A DNA stretch of 8,171 nt, taken from the NCBI GenBank assembly GCA_024709185.1, contig JANJXE010000364.1, positions 1-8,171 of the forward strand, read 5' to 3'. The translations under genes and the position numbers were made by a program. Below are positions 6,223 to 8,171 of this stretch, in pieces. The stretch is from Paludibacter sp. (GTDB taxonomy: Bacteria; Bacteroidota; Bacteroidia; Bacteroidales; Paludibacteraceae). The first letter of the stretch is position 1. Every line of letters begins with the position of its first letter. Under the pieces are notes generated by a model, which made no database searches, was not told the DNA's origin, and saw only the letters and a list, made by a program, of their open reading frames with translations.

Positions 6223-6560
6223 ATACGTTCGATTTTATTACTTTTTAGACGATGAATAACTAAATTAATTTCTTCCCAGGCCTTTTCCAGTTCTTCCAGA
6301 AAAAGCTGGCCATTGTTGGTCATTTCGTAGTATTTACGGGGGGGACCCTGTGTCGATTCTTCCCACCGGTAATCGAGCAGTTCGGCATTTTTCAGCCGGG
6401 TGAGCAAAGGATATAAAGTCCCTTCCACCACAATTAACTTTGCATCCTTTAATTCAGTAATAATATCGGATGCATACGAAGGTTTCTCTTTCAATATCAG
6501 CAATATGCAATATTCAAGATAGCCTTTGCGCATTTGAGATTTGATGTTTTCTGCATTCAT
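6219..6560 (-). CDS. PadR-family transcriptional regulator
   Basis: A 113-residue winged-helix DNA-binding protein. The wHTH spans about residues 13-80: GYLEYCILLILKEKPSYASD (13-32), the recognition region EGTLYPLLTRLKNAELLDYR (46-65) and the wing GPPRKYYEMT (72-81), which is the PadR signature. A single C-terminal helix (about 82-108) would form the dimer arm. This small form without a large effector domain matches the short PadR proteins that repress efflux or envelope genes and often control their own operon. Here it lies between a TolC-family gene and the PspC/GIN gene and overlaps both by 4 bp (ATGA at each junction), so it is made with both. Autorepression of the operon is likely but its promoter is outside the window. 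No ligand can be inferred. Confidence 0.93.
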   Translation of the reverse strand: MNAENIKSQMRKGYLEYCILLILKEKPSYASDIITELKDAKLIVVEGTLYPLLTRLKNAELLDYRWEESTQGPPRKYYEMTNNGQLFLEELEKAWEEINLVIHRLKSNKIERI

Positions 6561-7867
6561 TTTAATAATTCTAAAACGTTAATTCGTAAAATATACTCGT
6601 ACTTCGACTGGCTAAGCTCAGAAATGGCCTGTGCCAGATTAGCCTTTGCCGAATAAAGATCATAGACCGAAGCCCTACCTGCTTCGTATTTTTGCTCAGC
6701 ATACCGATAAGCTTCCTGTGATGCACGTTCCGAACGACGGGCCGCACTAAGCCGGGCCTGAGCTGCCAATGCATTCTGATAAGCCTGTTCTATTGTTTTA
6801 CGTAACTGAATTCGGGTGTTTTCAATTTCAATACGACTGTTTTCCACGGCCAGTTTTGAATTTGCCACCTGATTACGGGTCGTAAAGCGGTTGAAAATCG
6901 GTATTTGCAGGTTGAAGCCCAGGTTAGTACTCAGGTTATCTCTGCTTTGCTGACTAAATGAATTGTTGGGTACGCCTGCCAGGTTGTAATAACCAGTGCT
7001 TACCTGGGCGCCAAAATTCAGGGTTGGTAGGTAAGCAGCACGGGCTATTTCTACATTTTTAAGACTTCCCATTAACCTGTATTCAGCAGCTTTCAGTTCC
7101 GGTCGGCTTAGTAAAGCAGATTGATACACTTCATTTGCCGACAGTATTTTCAATTCAGCTTCTTTCATGGCGGCGGTCAATTCCACATCCAGATTTTCAA
7201 AATCGTTGAGTTCAATAATCTGGGCCAGATCAAGCAAAGCCAGTTTCAACTGCGTTTCCACCCGGGTGAGATTAAGCTCTTCCTTTGCCAATTGAGCATT
7301 CAGTTCAAACAATTCGCCTTCGGGAAGTTTACCGGCTGTAACCAATGCACTTCGCTGTTCAACCTTCTGACGGGTAAGTTCAAGCTGACTAACAGCAGTC
7401 TGGCGGTTTTCCTTTAACAACAACACTTGCAAATAGGCAACGGTCACATTCAACCGGATATCTTCTTTTATTTTCTCCAGATCGGCCTTCGATGCAAGCA
7501 ATTCTGCCCGGCGTGCCTCAATATTGTACTTCATACGCATCCCATCAAACAAGGTTACATTGGAACCAATACCAAACGATGATTGAGAAGAGTTGACATC
7601 ACGGTAGGTATTATCGGCAATCAACGAACGTCCAAACATAAAACTTTGTCCGGCAGATGCATTGAGATTGGGAAGCAGGTTGGCCCTTGCCTGTTCGTAT
7701 GCAATATCTCTGCTTGCACGATTCAGCTCCTGTTGCCGGATATTCCGGTTGTAGGTTAGCGCTGAATCAACACACTGCTCCAATGACAACACTTTTGATG
7801 TAGCCGACAGATGTACAACTACAAAGGCACTTAAAAGCAAGACTATGGTTAGCTTAATTTTCATCAT
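6557..7867 (-). CDS. TolC-family outer-membrane efflux protein
   Basis: The outer-membrane channel component of a tripartite efflux or type I secretion system. The 436-residue protein begins with a Sec signal peptide (basic start, hydrophobic core about residues 5-20, likely cleavage near 22-25) and has two OEP repeats (about 27-215 and 245-430) of long coiled-coil helices with beta segments. Typical features are VLSLEQCVDSAL (26-37), ANLLPNLNAS (62-71), VTLFDG (104-109), its second-repeat counterparts AAYLPTLNFGAQ (277-288) and QIPIFNRF (321-328), and the final helix with YEAGRASVYDLYSAK (394-408). Length is normal. There is no lipobox cysteine at the signal end, so it is not an NodT-type lipoprotein. 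The gene starts with two consecutive ATG codons (7867, 7864). It lies 6 nt after the adaptor gene and its TGA overlaps the PadR start, so it belongs to the same operon. The substrate is unknown. Confidence 0.95.
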   Translation of the reverse strand: MMKIKLTIVLLLSAFVVVHLSATSKVLSLEQCVDSALTYNRNIRQQELNRASRDIAYEQARANLLPNLNASAGQSFMFGRSLIADNTYRDVNSSQSSFGIGSNVTLFDGMRMKYNIEARRAELLASKADLEKIKEDIRLNVTVAYLQVLLLKENRQTAVSQLELTRQKVEQRSALVTAGKLPEGELFELNAQLAKEELNLTRVETQLKLALLDLAQIIELNDFENLDVELTAAMKEAELKILSANEVYQSALLSRPELKAAEYRLMGSLKNVEIARAAYLPTLNFGAQVSTGYYNLAGVPNNSFSQQSRDNLSTNLGFNLQIPIFNRFTTRNQVANSKLAVENSRIEIENTRIQLRKTIEQAYQNALAAQARLSAARRSERASQEAYRYAEQKYEAGRASVYDLYSAKANLAQAISELSQSKYEYILRINVLELLK

Positions 7868-7873
7868 AACATG

Positions 7874-8171
7874 TTAATTAACTTGTTTCTTTTCAAGAAT
7901 TTCCGATCCACGGATTTTATCACCCGATTTCAGTCCACCTTTTATTTCTATATTAATTCCATCCGAAAGGCCTGTATTTACCTGTTTCTTCTCAAAAGTC
8001 TGAGGTTCATCTGCCACCAACAAATGGACAAAAGCAGAATCGTTGCTGAAACTCACACAGCTTTCAGGAACAGTTAGCACATTCTCAGATTTGCTGAAAA
8101 TTATTTCAGCATTTGCGCTATAACCTGCCCTGAGAAATATATCACGTGATACTGTTACAGCAGCTTTCATA
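7874..8171 (-). CDS. C-terminal part of a periplasmic adaptor (HlyD/MacA/RND type), cut by the right edge
   Basis: Only the last 98-99 codons are in the window, and the ATG at 8170 is almost certainly internal. The visible part matches the end of membrane-fusion adaptors: a beta-barrel strand with a glycine turn and hydrophobic core (VSRDIFLRAGYSANAEI), then the membrane-proximal domain VLTVPESCVSF, FVHLLV, KKQVNTGLSDG, IEIKGGLKSGDKI. Such adaptors bridge an inner-membrane pump (ABC of MacB type, or RND) to a TolC-type channel, and the TolC-family gene lies 6 nt downstream. The pump gene is expected outside the window; which pump class is present cannot be judged from this fragment. The sequence ends in EKKQVN, which also occurs 33 residues earlier. 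Confidence 0.9.
   Translation of the reverse strand, partial: MKAAVTVSRDIFLRAGYSANAEIIFSKSENVLTVPESCVSFSNDSAFVHLLVADEPQTFEKKQVNTGLSDGINIEIKGGLKSGDKIRGSEILEKKQVN

Noticed and set aside
7121..7417. 98-codon plus-strand frame inside the TolC-family gene
   Set aside because: Antisense shadow of a clear TolC-family coding region with both OEP repeats intact.
1..8171. Mobile element, prophage, CRISPR or defence island
   Set aside because: No transposase, integrase, terminal inverted repeats, regularly spaced repeats or toxin-like genes were seen; gene content is housekeeping plus an efflux operon, and base composition looks even.

Overview
The window looks like chromosomal DNA of a member of the Bacteroidota, probably in or near the Bacteroidales/Marinilabiliales. 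The placement is inferred. It is moderately AT-rich, translation starts lack clear Shine-Dalgarno sequences, and several gene fronts carry the Bacteroidota promoter -7 box TAnnTTTG. The proteins also fit: a pseudouridine synthase with a long Arg/Glu-rich N-terminal tail, and a PspC protein ending in a head-GIN (DUF2807) domain.

Left part (1-3218, all minus strand): the first codons of an unidentified gene run off the left edge, with a good promoter behind them. Next comes a compact pair, mtgA (monofunctional peptidoglycan glycosyltransferase) followed 2 nt later by lipB (octanoyltransferase). An RluB/RsuA-type 23S/16S rRNA pseudouridine synthase lies upstream of these, separated from mtgA by a strong intrinsic terminator that ends only a few bases before the mtgA start codon. 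A divergent promoter region (about 3189-3255) separates this block from rarA.

Middle (3281-4549, plus strand): rarA (mgsA), an AAA+ replication-recombination ATPase, is complete. Its stop codon overlaps the stop codon of the converging gene by 4 bp. The likely terminator of the opposing operon lies inside the rarA 3' end.

Right part (4546-8171, minus strand, read right to left): the C-terminal end of a periplasmic adaptor (HlyD/MacA type), a TolC-family outer-membrane efflux protein, a short PadR-family repressor, and a 558-residue membrane protein that fuses an N-terminal helical region, a PspC domain, further membrane helices and a C-terminal GIN beta-helix. The last three genes are linked by ATGA start/stop overlaps, so they are almost certainly cotranscribed and translationally coupled. 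The arrangement suggests an envelope efflux operon that carries its own repressor and a membrane protein that could inform it of envelope state. This is the most interesting system here. Each family is known; the regulatory link is inferred.

No rRNA, tRNA, CRISPR array, insertion sequence or phage gene was seen. There is no stretch longer than 300 bases without a gene; the largest gap (68-253) holds a promoter, a leader and a palindrome.
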